Below are positions 9,046 through 18,195 of a stretch of DNA of 60,546 nucleotides, in pieces (positions within the stretch are counted from its first letter, which is position 1; each line of letters opens with the position of its first letter). The position numbers and the translations under genes are program-made. The notes beneath the pieces are model-generated. The model did not search any database. It was not told the DNA's origin and was given only the letters and a program-made list of their open reading frames with translations. This DNA is from Treponema sp. GTDB lineage: Bacteria; Spirochaetota; Spirochaetia; Treponematales; Breznakiellaceae. The stretch is from positions 1-60,546 of the forward strand of contig JAISBS010000057.1 of assembly GCA_031266075.1 (NCBI GenBank), read 5' to 3'.

Positions 9046-9731
9046 TTCGCTTTTTTGATATTTTTTTTTCTTTTGCCGCCATTGTTGTGCTTTTTCCGTT
9101 TATGATTCCGGTCATGATCGGTTTGAAGTTGACTGGTGAACATTGTATTTTTTACTTGCAGCCCAGAATTGGAAAAGGCGGCAAGGAATTTAATATAGTG
9201 AAGTTTGCCACCATGTTGAAAAACAGCCCCAATATGCCCGGCGGAGTTCTGACCCAGAAAGATGATCCGAGGATTCTTCCCATGGGAAATTTTTTGCGAA
9301 AAACAAAAATCAATGAACTGCCCCAGTTGGTAAATATATTGATCGGACAAATGAGCATTATTGGTCCCAGACCGCAGTCCAAACAGCATTATGATTTATA
9401 CGCTGGCGAAGTGAAAAAAGCGATTGGCAAAATTCCCCCCGGATTATCCGGGATCGGTTCCATTGTATTCAGAAATGAAGAAGAGGTGCTTGATCGGGTT
9501 CACGGCAGCCGGGATGGTTTTCACGATACAATTATAGCCCCGTATAAAGGCGATCTGGAATTATGGTATTGCAAACGCCGGAACATGGGCACTAATTTTT
9601 TATTGATCCTGATTACCGTATGGACAATCTTCAGGCCCAAAAGCAATATTTGTTTTTTTGTGTGTAAAGACCTGCCTGCCATGCCCGATGAACTTGCGGG
9701 TTATATAAAACAGGGAATTCCAGGAAAATAA
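9042..9731 (+). CDS. Initiating sugar transferase (phosphoglycosyl transferase, WcaJ/PglC type)
   Basis: A 229-residue membrane protein. A single N-terminal hydrophobic segment (about residues 7-26, FSFAAIVVLFPFMIPVMIGL) fits the re-entrant helix of monotopic phosphoglycosyl transferases. The catalytic core has KFATML, the KINELPQL segment, MSIIGPRPQ and PGLSGIGSI. These enzymes move a sugar-1-phosphate from UDP-sugar to undecaprenyl phosphate and so start glycan assembly on the inner face of the membrane. It lies between an aminotransferase and a 4,6-dehydratase, an arrangement like C. jejuni pglC/pglE/pglF, which suggests a diamino-sugar as first residue. The GTG start overlaps the upstream stop. 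Confidence 0.85.
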   Translation: MIRFFDIFFSFAAIVVLFPFMIPVMIGLKLTGEHCIFYLQPRIGKGGKEFNIVKFATMLKNSPNMPGGVLTQKDDPRILPMGNFLRKTKINELPQLVNILIGQMSIIGPRPQSKQHYDLYAGEVKKAIGKIPPGLSGIGSIVFRNEEEVLDRVHGSRDGFHDTIIAPYKGDLELWYCKRRNMGTNFLLILITVWTIFRPKSNICFFVCKDLPAMPDELAGYIKQGIPGK

Positions 9732-9745
9732 GAACCGGTAATATT

Positions 9746-10936
9746 ATGCCCGACATTCTCCCCCTCATAGGCCGCAGTGAGCCGCTTTTTACTTCAGATA
9801 TTTTTGCCCATGAAGAAGAATTGTCCCGTATTGTCGCCGCCTCGCGTTTTCTCGTTATTGGCGGCGCCGGTTCCATTGGATCCGCTGTGGCGCGGGAAAT
9901 TTTCAGACGCGGGCCCCGGCTGCTTCATGTGGTGGACATCAGCGAAAACAACCTGGTGGAACTGGTGCGGGACATTCGCAGCTCCCTTGGTTATATCGAA
10001 GGTGAATTTGCAACCTTCGCCCTCGATTGTGGTTCGGATATTTTTGATGCGTTTATGTCAAACGGCCCCGGTTATGACTATGTTCTTAACCTTTCCGCCC
10101 TCAAACACGTACGGAGTGAAAAGGACCCTTTTACCCTTATGCGGATGATCGATGTAAACATTTTTAATACCGATAAAACCATGGCGCAGGCAAAGGAAAA
10201 GGGGGCGCAGAAATACTTTTGCGTCTCCACCGACAAGGCGGCGAATCCGGTGAATATGATGGGCGCGTCAAAGCGTATTATGGAAATGTTTCTGATGCGC
10301 CGTTCTCTGGATCTGACGGTTTCCACCGCCCGGTTTGCCAATGTGGCCTTTTCCGATGGCAGTCTCCTCTACGGTTTTAACCGGCGCATGGAAAAAGAGC
10401 AGCCCCTGGCGGCCCCGAATGATGTACGGCGGTATTTTGTTACCCCGCAAGAATCCGGGGAGCTGTGCCTGATGTCCTGCCTGCTGGGGGAAAACCGGGA
10501 TATATTTTTCCCAAAATTGAATGATGCCATTAACCTGATTACCTTTAGTGAAATCGCGGAAAAATACCTTGGGCGCCGGGGCTATGAACCGGTTCAATGC
10601 GCCACAGAAGATGAAGCCCGCCAAAGGGTAGGGGAACTTAAAAAGAAAAATAAATATCCGGTGTGCTTTTTTCAGAGCGATACGACCGGCGAAAAGGATT
10701 TTGAAGAATTTTATACGGCGGGCGAAACCCCGGACATGGATCGTTTTGAGTCCATGGGTGTTATAAAAAATGGAGCCGGCCATGATGACCAAAAACTGGA
10801 ATATTTTGTTAAAACAATCCGGGATTTGCGCGCAAAAAACACATGGTCCCGCAAAGACTTAATAGATATTTTTAATCTGATGATCCCCGAATTTCAGCAC
10901 AAAGAAACCGGAAAATTTCTTGACGGAAAAATGTAA
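9746..10936 (+). CDS. Soluble nucleotide-sugar 4,6-dehydratase (CapD/FlaA1-like SDR)
   Basis: A 396-residue extended short-chain dehydrogenase. The NAD site is GGAGSIGSAVAREI (about residues 38-51). STDKAANPVNMMGASKR follows, with Met in place of the usual catalytic Tyr of YxxxK, as in FlaA1, WbpM and PglF. SALKHVRSEKDP is the other family hallmark. The membrane domain found in PglF and WbpM is absent, so the enzyme is soluble. The likely reaction is UDP-GlcNAc to the 4-keto-6-deoxy intermediate used by the aminotransferase at 7918. It ends the glycan cluster, 52 bp before the start preferred here for the ABC transporter genes. Confidence 0.8.
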   Translation: MPDILPLIGRSEPLFTSDIFAHEEELSRIVAASRFLVIGGAGSIGSAVAREIFRRGPRLLHVVDISENNLVELVRDIRSSLGYIEGEFATFALDCGSDIFDAFMSNGPGYDYVLNLSALKHVRSEKDPFTLMRMIDVNIFNTDKTMAQAKEKGAQKYFCVSTDKAANPVNMMGASKRIMEMFLMRRSLDLTVSTARFANVAFSDGSLLYGFNRRMEKEQPLAAPNDVRRYFVTPQESGELCLMSCLLGENRDIFFPKLNDAINLITFSEIAEKYLGRRGYEPVQCATEDEARQRVGELKKKNKYPVCFFQSDTTGEKDFEEFYTAGETPDMDRFESMGVIKNGAGHDDQKLEYFVKTIRDLRAKNTWSRKDLIDIFNLMIPEFQHKETGKFLDGKM

Positions 10937-10988
10937 AAAAACGCACGACACTTTTAAAGACCAGCCGGGGAAACAAAAAAGGGCCGCC

Positions 10989-11672
10989 ATGATCATTTTT
11001 CAAAACCTCTGTAAAACCTATCCCATGGGGAATCTCACCGTTACCGCGCTCCGGGACCTAAACCTCTCCCTGAACCGGGGCGATTTTGTCGCGGTGGCCG
11101 GTCCTTCGGGTTCCGGGAAAACGACCATGATGAACATTATCGGGCTTATCGACCGGCCCAGTTCGGGCAGCGTGATGATCAACGGCAGGGAAACCGGGGG
11201 CCTTAAACGTCGCGAATTGACCCGGATGCGGCGGGACATGATAGGCTTTGTATTCCAGTCCTTTAACCTGCTGCCGGTGTTGAATGTTTTTGAAAATGTG
11301 GAGCTGCCCCTGATCATCGGCAGGAAGGGCGGGTCAAAAAAAGAACGGCGCGAACGGGTTGAGTATCTGCTTGACGAGGTAGGACTGGCCGACCGGGCGC
11401 GGCACCGGCCTTCGGAGCTTTCAGGCGGCCAGCAGCAGCGGGTGGCTATCGCCAGGGCGCTGGTGGCGGGGCCGGAGATTGTTATTGCCGATGAGCCTAC
11501 CGCAAACCTGGATTCGGCCAACGGCGGGCGGATACTGGAATTGATGAAGAAAGTAAACAGGGAAGAAGGCGCCACCTTTATATTTTCAACCCACGATCCC
11601 GATATTTGGGCCATGGCCAATCATGTAATATTTCTCCGGGACGGGACGGTGGAATCGGAGCAGCGGCGGTGA
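10989..11672 (+). CDS. ABC transporter ATP-binding protein, LolD/MacB type
   Basis: A 227-residue ATPase with Walker A GPSGSGKTT, the Q-loop in FVFQSFNLLP, signature LSGGQQQR, Walker B IVIADEP and the H-loop in STHD. These place it in the LolD/MacB/FtsE group. It powers the two FtsX-like permeases encoded next. The ATG at 10989 starts exactly at the conserved domain (MIIFQNLCKTYP). A TTG at 10920 would extend it by 23 polar residues into the end of the preceding gene and is less likely. The stop overlaps the GTG of the first permease. Confidence 0.85.
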   Translation: MIIFQNLCKTYPMGNLTVTALRDLNLSLNRGDFVAVAGPSGSGKTTMMNIIGLIDRPSSGSVMINGRETGGLKRRELTRMRRDMIGFVFQSFNLLPVLNVFENVELPLIIGRKGGSKKERRERVEYLLDEVGLADRARHRPSELSGGQQQRVAIARALVAGPEIVIADEPTANLDSANGGRILELMKKVNREEGATFIFSTHDPDIWAMANHVIFLRDGTVESEQRR

Positions 11673-13150
11673 TTTGGCTCATGGCGCTGCGGAATATTAT
11701 CCGGAATAAAAAAAACAGCCTGGTTATTATACTGCTCATAACCGTTATCACGTTTCTTTTTTTTATCGGCAATACGCTTATCGGCAGGGCTGAACAGGGA
11801 CTGCGGGAAAGTTTTATCGAAAGTATTACCGCCGATGTGGTGATACAGAAAAGCGGCGACATAACCATGAATCTCTTTGGGGCGAATACGCCGGTCATCG
11901 ATGAATTTTTCACCATACCGGTGCTTCCCGCCTATGACCTGGTGATGGATGTCGTATCGGCCCAGCGCGGGGTGTCGGGGGTAACAAGCCAGGTTTCGGG
12001 GAAGGTTTTGCTGGAGGTTCCGGGATTCCGGGAACCGGCCCTGCTGGCAGGGGTGGATGCGGATTCATATTTTCCCCTTTTTGAAGGAATACAACTGGAG
12101 GCAGGCCGGTTCCTTGAGGCCGGCGAGTATGGGGCCATGATGACGGTGGAACGGGCGGATCGCATCGCGTATCTTGGCGGGAGCCGCCCGGAGCCCGGTA
12201 CGCCGCTGCTCTTTACCTCCGTGGGGGATACGGGGTTTAAGATACGGGAAGTCCCCCTGGTGGGCCTTTATCGCTACCGGAATCCCGGCCAGTTTATGAA
12301 CGAAGTAATTCTGGCCGATGCGGAGACGGTTCGCGTATTAAATTCGATACAGACCGCTTCTTCGGCATTTCAGGCGGACGGGGCGGCAACGGAATTGCTG
12401 GATCTTTCTCTGGACGATTTGTTCGCCGGGTCTTTGAGCCCCGAAACCGGCGATGCGTCTGAATTTTCCGGCGCTTCCCCGGAATCCGGCACAGGATTTT
12501 CCGCCGGGGAGCTGGATTTGTTTTTAAGCGGATCGGAACCGGCGCCGGTTCTTTCGCCGGCATTCGGGGGGGACTGGCATTTTATTCTGCTTCGGCTTGC
12601 CAAAGGCGTTTTACCGGGCAGGGTGATTGCGGAATTGAACGAAAAACTCAAGCCCCTGGGCGCGGTGGCGGTAAACTGGCGCATGGCCGCGGGGAATTCG
12701 GCGATACTGGTTTTGTTGATTCAAACATTGTTTAACGCCGGCGTCTTTCTGGTCAGTGTGGCGGGAATTATTGCCGCGGTAAATATCCTGCTTATTTCGG
12801 TTTTCAGGCGAACCGGGGAAATAGGAACCCTCAGGGCCATAGGCGCCGGTGATGGATATATCCGGGGTCTTGTTCTGGCGGAAAATATCATCCTTGCGTG
12901 TGTTGCGGGGGGGCTTGGCGTGCTTGGCGGCTGCGGATTTATCAGGCTGGTCAATTCCATGGGCCTGGTGATCCCCAATCCCCTCATCGCCTCGCTGCTG
13001 GGGGGCGGCCCTGTTCTGTTTATCGGCATCCTGCCGTATATTGCCGCTTCTTCCCTGGCGATGGCGGTGGTTTTGGGGGCCGCCGCATCCCTGTATCCGG
13101 TGGAAACCGCAGTTCGTATTGATCCAATTGTGGCGGTGCGCCGGGGCTGA
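11669..13150 (+). CDS. ABC transporter permease, LolC/LolE-like (FtsX domain)
   Basis: A permease of about 493 residues with the MacB/LolC topology: one N-terminal membrane helix (about residues 15-32), a large periplasmic domain, then three C-terminal helices with the FtsX motif GEIGTLRAIGA. The periplasmic region contains a Ser/Gly/Glu-rich low-complexity insert (about residues 230-290). The GTG at 11669 overlaps the ATPase stop (GTGA). Starts further upstream would only read through the ATPase gene. With the second permease it should form a heterodimer that moves a lipoprotein or lipid substrate out of the inner membrane, or drives an envelope efflux system. Confidence 0.8.
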   Translation: MIWLMALRNIIRNKKNSLVIILLITVITFLFFIGNTLIGRAEQGLRESFIESITADVVIQKSGDITMNLFGANTPVIDEFFTIPVLPAYDLVMDVVSAQRGVSGVTSQVSGKVLLEVPGFREPALLAGVDADSYFPLFEGIQLEAGRFLEAGEYGAMMTVERADRIAYLGGSRPEPGTPLLFTSVGDTGFKIREVPLVGLYRYRNPGQFMNEVILADAETVRVLNSIQTASSAFQADGAATELLDLSLDDLFAGSLSPETGDASEFSGASPESGTGFSAGELDLFLSGSEPAPVLSPAFGGDWHFILLRLAKGVLPGRVIAELNEKLKPLGAVAVNWRMAAGNSAILVLLIQTLFNAGVFLVSVAGIIAAVNILLISVFRRTGEIGTLRAIGAGDGYIRGLVLAENIILACVAGGLGVLGGCGFIRLVNSMGLVIPNPLIASLLGGGPVLFIGILPYIAASSLAMAVVLGAAASLYPVETAVRIDPIVAVRRG

Positions 13151-14463
13151 TGATGAAGGGACTTAAAATTTTTCAGCTTTCGGCGGTATATCTCTTTCGT
13201 TACCGGCGGCGGTATTTTTTTCTTTTTCTGGCCCTCATGTTTGGCTTCGGGATTGTTACGGTTATCACTTCAATCAAGGACGGAATGTACGAAAACGTCT
13301 ATCGGGCCGCCCAGTCCCATTATGCGGGGGATATTTCTGTCGTTGGGTATGACCGCGATTCATTGCAGACCTATCATCTTGCCCAAAATGATATAGCCGC
13401 TGTTTTTGCGGCCCTTCATAACGCGGGGCTTGCGGAAAGCCGCACGGTAATGCGAACCCTTTTTGGCAACAAGGGGCTGATCTATTTTAACGGGGATTCC
13501 CTGCGCCTAAAGTACGTTATCGGCCTTGACTGGGACCGGGAAACGATCCATCTGAACGCGCTCGACTATGCGGAGCCGCCGCTGGAGTCCCCGCGGGGTG
13601 AACAGGAGATACTGATTTCCGCACCCGCCGCCGCGGCCCTGGGAATCCGGCGGGGGGACCGTTTGTTTCTGGAGACGGAGACCCGCCGGGGCCAGAAAAA
13701 CGCCGGGGAATTTACGGTAACGGGGATCGTGAACGATTCTACCATATTTGGGTATCACAAGGTTTATATTTCTCGGACGGTTCTGAACCGGCTTTTGGAT
13801 TACGGTGCGGACGACTGTTCCACCATTGGCCTTTTTCTTGAGAACCGGGGCCGGGTTGAGGCGGCCCGGGTTTCCCTGCTTGATGAACTGTCGAAATCCG
13901 CGCAGACCGGCCCCCTGGTGTTTGACCGGGACGAACTTTCCCTGGCGATAACCGGCAGCTGGAAGGGGGTGAAGATTTTTGTGCTGAGTCTCCCGGTGTA
14001 TTTGTCCGAGGTCTCGGATCTTTTAAACGCCATGAATATCCTCACCTACTTTCTGTATGTGATGATGCTGTTGATCATATTTGTCAGCGCCGCGGTAACA
14101 TACCGGCTTATTCTTCATGAACGGGCCAGGGAGCTGGGAACCATGCGGGTCATCGGTTTTTATGAGGCCGATGTGATCCAGGCGCTGACGCTGGAGGCAG
14201 TGGAACTGGGGCTTGTCTCTCTGGCGGCGGGCTTTGTGTTCGCCCGCCTGGTAAACCGGGCGCTGGGCCTTCTTTCGTTTTCCTGGTTTCCCGGGTTTGA
14301 GATTTTTCTGCAAAAGGGCAGACTGTCCGCCCTGTATCTGCCGGAAACGACCCTGATCAATACCGCCGCCCTTTTTGCCATACTCCTTTTGGCGGTATGG
14401 TTTCCCGCTTTTAAATCTTCCCGAAATTCCCTCCCCAACATGTTAACCGGCGGGGCGCTTTGA
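13150..14463 (+). CDS. ABC transporter permease, LolC/LolE-like (FtsX domain)
   Basis: A 437-residue second permease. It has an N-terminal helix (about residues 22-40), a periplasmic domain and three C-terminal helices. The FtsX motif reads RARELGTMRVIGFYEADV. Its ATG overlaps the stop of the previous permease (TGATG), so the pair is translationally coupled. The LolA-like gene begins 12 bp downstream. The order ATPase, permease, permease, LolA-like, beta-barrel suggests one envelope-transport module. Confidence 0.82.
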   Translation: MMKGLKIFQLSAVYLFRYRRRYFFLFLALMFGFGIVTVITSIKDGMYENVYRAAQSHYAGDISVVGYDRDSLQTYHLAQNDIAAVFAALHNAGLAESRTVMRTLFGNKGLIYFNGDSLRLKYVIGLDWDRETIHLNALDYAEPPLESPRGEQEILISAPAAAALGIRRGDRLFLETETRRGQKNAGEFTVTGIVNDSTIFGYHKVYISRTVLNRLLDYGADDCSTIGLFLENRGRVEAARVSLLDELSKSAQTGPLVFDRDELSLAITGSWKGVKIFVLSLPVYLSEVSDLLNAMNILTYFLYVMMLLIIFVSAAVTYRLILHERARELGTMRVIGFYEADVIQALTLEAVELGLVSLAAGFVFARLVNRALGLLSFSWFPGFEIFLQKGRLSALYLPETTLINTAALFAILLLAVWFPAFKSSRNSLPNMLTGGAL

Positions 14464-14475
14464 TGTTATTATAGT

Positions 14476-15249
14476 ATGATGAAAAGAAAAACGGTTTTTA
14501 TGGCGGCCCTGGCCGTTCTGTGTGTGTCTCAGGGACTTCGGGCGGAATCCGACGAGGATATTCTCCGGCGGGTTGATGAACTGGCCAGCTACTACAACAC
14601 GGATTTTTCCGCCGAGTATACCATCGTACAGGAAAAGCCCGGCCAGGCCCGTTCCACCACGGTGGCGGGGGTTTTCAGGCGGGACAGCAGGGAAACCTAT
14701 GTGATTGTCATTATGCAGCCGGTTGTCAGCCGGGGACAGGGCTATCTTAAACAGGGCGGCACCCTGTGGGTCTACGACCCGGAAAGCCGGCGCTTTAATT
14801 CCACATCCAGCGCGGATCGTTTTCAAAATACCAACGCCCGAAACGCGGATTTTACCCGGTCTACCCTGGCGGAGGATTACCGCATAACAGGCGGCGAAGA
14901 TGTAACGCTGGGCCGCTTTCAGTGCCGCCTCCTTAGCCTGGAATCGACCGGCCCGGAAGCGGTGTATCCCAAAATGAAAGTATGGATCAGCGGCGACGGG
15001 CTGATACGGAAAACCGAAGATTACAGCCTTTCGGGGCAGCTTTTGCGGACTACCGCTATCCCCGATTATTACCGGATCGGCGGGCGCTTTGTTCCCAAAC
15101 AGGTGCTGCTGGTTGAAGAACTGCGGGGCGCGGTGATCAACGGCACCTTTGTCCATGAGCGGACGCAGATCACCATTGCCCGGCCCTCTTTTGAAAAGCA
15201 GGCGGATTCGGTTTTTTCAAAAACATTTCTGGAATCGGTGAACAGGTGA
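14476..15249 (+). CDS. Outer membrane lipoprotein-sorting protein, LolA-like
   Basis: A 257-residue exported protein. It has a Sec signal peptide (KRKTVFMAALAVLCVSQGLRA, cleavage near residue 23), then a domain matching the 'outer membrane lipoprotein-sorting' LolA-like family, with GYLKQGGTLWVYDPESRRF and a C-terminal GRFVPKQVLLVEE. This family forms a half-barrel that holds acyl chains in the periplasm. It lies directly behind two LolC/E-like permeases, and its stop overlaps the ATG/GTG region of the next gene by 4 bp. It probably carries a hydrophobic substrate from the ABC exporter to the outer membrane. It is not a canonical LolA, and the substrate is unknown. Confidence 0.75.
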   Translation: MMKRKTVFMAALAVLCVSQGLRAESDEDILRRVDELASYYNTDFSAEYTIVQEKPGQARSTTVAGVFRRDSRETYVIVIMQPVVSRGQGYLKQGGTLWVYDPESRRFNSTSSADRFQNTNARNADFTRSTLAEDYRITGGEDVTLGRFQCRLLSLESTGPEAVYPKMKVWISGDGLIRKTEDYSLSGQLLRTTAIPDYYRIGGRFVPKQVLLVEELRGAVINGTFVHERTQITIARPSFEKQADSVFSKTFLESVNR

Positions 15250-16553
15250 AACGCCTGGGCCTGTGTCTCGTGGCCTTCTGCCTTGCGGGGGTTCTGCAGG
15301 CCCAGGAACCGGCCCCCGGATCTTCGGGCGCACCCGGCGAAGCGGCTGACGAATGGGACATTGATTCCCTGTTTGGGGAACCTCTGCCGGATTCCGGCGG
15401 GGCCGGTGAATCCGCCGCCGGGCTCCCGGATACCGGCGGAACGGGCGAGACCGGTCTGGCCGGCATGATCAGAAAACGGGGGCTTGTCCTGGATGCCGCT
15501 TATTTTTTTTACGGCGGCGTATCGCCGGGCTGGGATGAGGCGCCCTGGTATTGGAATGATACGGACGAAACATATTCCACCCTGCCGGGGGCCGGTATCA
15601 GTTCGGCCCTGGGTCTTGATTTTCAGATTTCAGAACGCCTGCGGGTAAAAAACCTGTTTACCTTTGCGCTTCCCGATCTTGCTTTCACGGTCAAGGAAGT
15701 TTTTGTTGACTATAACCTTTTGGACCGGGTTTTTCTGCGGGGGGGTAAATTTACCCAGCGTTGGGGCGTTTCGCCAAATTATCCCAACGCCGACCTTTTG
15801 TCCCGGCTGCCGCCCAACAATTCCGGGGGCGACCCCTACACCGTCAAGGCTGACGTGCCCATCGGCGCCGGCGGGCTGGAGCTTCTTGCCATGACCCGGC
15901 CCGGTTTTTTTGGAAATGCCGCGCTGCCGGAAGTTGCCGGCATTGGGTTCGGGGGCAAATACAATCTGGCCTATCCGTGGGCGGATATTGAGGCGGGGAT
16001 CTTTTATCACTGGGAAATGCCCCTGCGGAATTTTCTTTCGGTAAAAAGCGCCGTGCTGAATACGGACCTTTACGCCGAGGGCATGGTTTCCGTCTGCCAT
16101 AATCCCTGGGGCACGGTGCAGGGGGCGGGCGCCGCCGGTTTTGTCCGGAACTTTTTTTCCGGGAAACTGATTGTCAACGGGGAATATTCCTACAACGGCG
16201 AAGAAGACGCGCGCTATTTTATCGCGGAGACAAAACTGGAAGCGGCGGAAGTTTCCTCCTTTGCGTACGGGCATAACGTGGCGGTGAATGTTTTATACCG
16301 GACCGGTTTTTTTTGGGACCTCAGGATTATGGTTCAGTGCCTCTATTCCATAACTGAAAATTCCGCCCGCCTGGTACCGGGGCTTTCCATGGCGCCTTTT
16401 CCCCATATCGGCATATCGCTGGGAGTTCCCATGGCCCTGGGCAGCCGGGACGGTGTCTATTACCGGCGCAATGCGGACAGAAACAACCGCCCTTTCAGCA
16501 TGGTGCTGCTGGTCAGCATCAGCGGCGATTACCGCTCCGGTTACGCGCCCTAA
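15246..16553 (+). CDS. Predicted outer-membrane beta-barrel protein
   Basis: A 435-residue protein with an N-terminal signal peptide (LGLCLVAFCLAGVLQAQE), a Pro/Gly/Glu-rich linker to about residue 75, then alternating hydrophobic and polar strands rich in Gly and aromatics. It ends in short strands typical of barrels. I do not recognise a named family. It overlaps the LolA-like gene by 4 bp and ends the exporter operon, so it is probably the outer-membrane partner of the system or its cargo. A strong terminator follows. Confidence 0.6.
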   Translation: MKRLGLCLVAFCLAGVLQAQEPAPGSSGAPGEAADEWDIDSLFGEPLPDSGGAGESAAGLPDTGGTGETGLAGMIRKRGLVLDAAYFFYGGVSPGWDEAPWYWNDTDETYSTLPGAGISSALGLDFQISERLRVKNLFTFALPDLAFTVKEVFVDYNLLDRVFLRGGKFTQRWGVSPNYPNADLLSRLPPNNSGGDPYTVKADVPIGAGGLELLAMTRPGFFGNAALPEVAGIGFGGKYNLAYPWADIEAGIFYHWEMPLRNFLSVKSAVLNTDLYAEGMVSVCHNPWGTVQGAGAAGFVRNFFSGKLIVNGEYSYNGEEDARYFIAETKLEAAEVSSFAYGHNVAVNVLYRTGFFWDLRIMVQCLYSITENSARLVPGLSMAPFPHIGISLGVPMALGSRDGVYYRRNADRNNRPFSMVLLVSISGDYRSGYAP

Positions 16554-16561
16554 AGCGCCGG

Positions 16562-16588
16562 CGTCCCCGGCAGGACCGGGGCTTATTT
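16562..16588 (+). terminator. Intrinsic terminator after the exporter operon
   Basis: CCCCGG, loop CAGGA, CCGGGG, followed by CTTATTTTTT. It lies between two convergent genes and overlaps the 3' end of the minus-strand gene. Confidence 0.7.
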
Positions 16589-17176
16589 TTTCGGCTGTAC
16601 CCTGAAGTTCTTTTTAAGCGCCTGGGCTATTTTTTTCAGCCGTTCGTCGAATTTGTCCGGCATGGGGATCAGGGAGAAAATATCGGCCCGCTCCCGGTCG
16701 AACCAGTTGAAAAGCCGTTCGGCGATTTCAAGGGCTGTCCCCGGACCGTTGACCAGTTTTACGAGGCCGATAATTTCGTCCCGGGAAAACATCACCGACT
16801 GGCCGTGATAGAAGAGATAAAAACTGCTGCCGCTGCCTGAGCCGGCTATGCGAATATCGCCGGACTGCTGCGGCGTCTTTGCGGCGGCGGCAGGTTTGGC
16901 AGCCGCCGCGGGTTTTTCCCGGGCCAGCGTTTTGTTGAGTTCATCAACCTGCATATTGTAGAGGTGAACCTGGGCCTGTTTTATCAGGAAGTCCAGGCCC
17001 TCCGCATCAAGCCGGGGAATCAGGGAACGGAGTTCCTGTGCCAGGATTTCCCGGGGCCCCGGTTTTCCGGCTTTATTTTTTTGCGCTGCACGAAGCCCCT
17101 GTTTGGCCGTTTTGGTCCGAACGGGGGCTTTTTTGTTTTCGGCGCCCCCGGCGGGATTTTGTTTTTTTTCTGCCAT
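16583..17176 (-). CDS. Hypothetical protein with basic N-terminal tail
   Basis: A 197-residue protein. The first 40 residues are Lys/Ala/Gln-rich and disordered-looking. Residues 43-85 form a helical segment. An Ala/Lys-Pro repeat linker (AAAAKPAAAAK) follows, then a compact C-terminal domain with SSFYLFYHGQSVMFSRDEI. No named domain is recognised. It is transcribed away from the response regulator encoded upstream and may share its promoter region. The stop TAA at 16583 falls inside the T-run of the opposing terminator. Confidence 0.55.
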   Translation of the reverse strand: MAEKKQNPAGGAENKKAPVRTKTAKQGLRAAQKNKAGKPGPREILAQELRSLIPRLDAEGLDFLIKQAQVHLYNMQVDELNKTLAREKPAAAAKPAAAAKTPQQSGDIRIAGSGSGSSFYLFYHGQSVMFSRDEIIGLVKLVNGPGTALEIAERLFNWFDRERADIFSLIPMPDKFDERLKKIAQALKKNFRVQPKK

Positions 17177-17271
17177 AGCGCGCCTCCGCCGTATGAATTC
17201 ACCATACCGGATCAGCCTGTTTCGTTCAAGGACGGAACCGCCGGAAACCCCGCCGGCGTTTTCGGACAGGT

Positions 17272-17967
17272 CTACTGTGGTTTCCGGTTTTCGGTAAGGC
17301 CGTTTTCGATGGCGAAGATGGCAACCTGGGTCCGGCTCTTCAGTCCCGCCTTGTGCATGGCGGAAGAAAGGTAATTGCGGACGGTTCCTGGTTTGAGCCT
17401 GAGGCTGGCGGCTATTTCCTTGCTGTTGTATCCCTTGCCGATGAAGGCCATGATCTTCAACTCCGTCTGATTGAGATTGGTGGGCACCGGCTGGATCGGC
17501 TGTTTTTTTGACTGGCCGGCGGTCCGGTACACGTTTTTATACTCGGTCTCCCCGGAAAGCCTGCCGAATATGCGGACAACTGCCGGAGTGTTGATAAAAT
17601 AGCCGCCGTTGTATACGGTTCTGACCGAATCGGCCAGTTTGTTCATGTCGGTTTTTTTCACCAGGTATCCCGATGCGCCGGAGGAAAGGGCCTTGCCCGC
17701 GTATTCGTCATCCTCGTAACCGCTGAGGATGATCACGGCGGTGGCGGGGGATTTCCGCTTTATCAGGGGAACCAGTTCGGGCCCGCCCATGCTGTCGCTC
17801 CGCAGGTCCATAATGATAATGTGGGGCCGGCATTCCACCGCCAGTTTCAGTGCGTCGTATCCGTCCTTGCCGGATCCCGAGACTTCAAATTCTTTTTGGG
17901 CAGACAGGATCGAAAAAATCAAATCCCGGTCTTGTTTCCGGTCATCAATAACAACTATCTTTATCAT
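17272..17967 (-). CDS. Response regulator, NarL/FixJ (REC-LuxR) family
   Basis: A 231-residue regulator. The receiver domain has Asp8/Asp9, the phospho-acceptor Asp54 in IIIMDLRSD and Lys104 in YLVKKTD. A linker follows, then a LuxR-type helix-turn-helix (about residues 165-225) with GKGYNSKEIAASLRLKPGTVRNYL. It should bind DNA as a dimer when phosphorylated by an unlinked histidine kinase, as none is encoded nearby. It is divergent from the oxidoreductase operon that begins near 18.2 kb, a possible target. The start ATG is followed by KIVVIDDR, standard for the family. Confidence 0.85.
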   Translation of the reverse strand: MIKIVVIDDRKQDRDLIFSILSAQKEFEVSGSGKDGYDALKLAVECRPHIIIMDLRSDSMGGPELVPLIKRKSPATAVIILSGYEDDEYAGKALSSGASGYLVKKTDMNKLADSVRTVYNGGYFINTPAVVRIFGRLSGETEYKNVYRTAGQSKKQPIQPVPTNLNQTELKIMAFIGKGYNSKEIAASLRLKPGTVRNYLSSAMHKAGLKSRTQVAIFAIENGLTENRKPQ

Positions 17968-18074
17968 ATAAACGCCATCTTTTCTGGGAGGTTCCCATTA
18001 TTATCTTGGCAAGATATATTTTTTGCAAGCATAAAATAATAAAAAAGATGACGTTTATCATCCGCTCCGGGCGG

Positions 18075-18117
18075 TATTTTTTCGCCCTTGGGGGCGGAAA
18101 AAGGGCGTTTTTTTACG
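18075..18117 (+). terminator. Terminator-like hairpin in the leader of the kor operon
   Basis: CGCCCTT (about 18081) pairs with AAGGGCG (about 18104), loop GGGGGCGGAAA, followed by a run of T on the plus strand. No plus-strand gene precedes it, because the upstream gene is on the minus strand. If transcription starts near 18.0 kb the hairpin would act as an attenuator for the oxidoreductase operon. It may also just insulate the divergent genes. Confidence 0.5.
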
Positions 18118-18195
18118 TTTTTTGCGAACGAAGCGCGGTAAACTCCTAGCGGTTTATCCCCGTTTTTAGTACACTTTCCTATGGAGAGGAGACCC

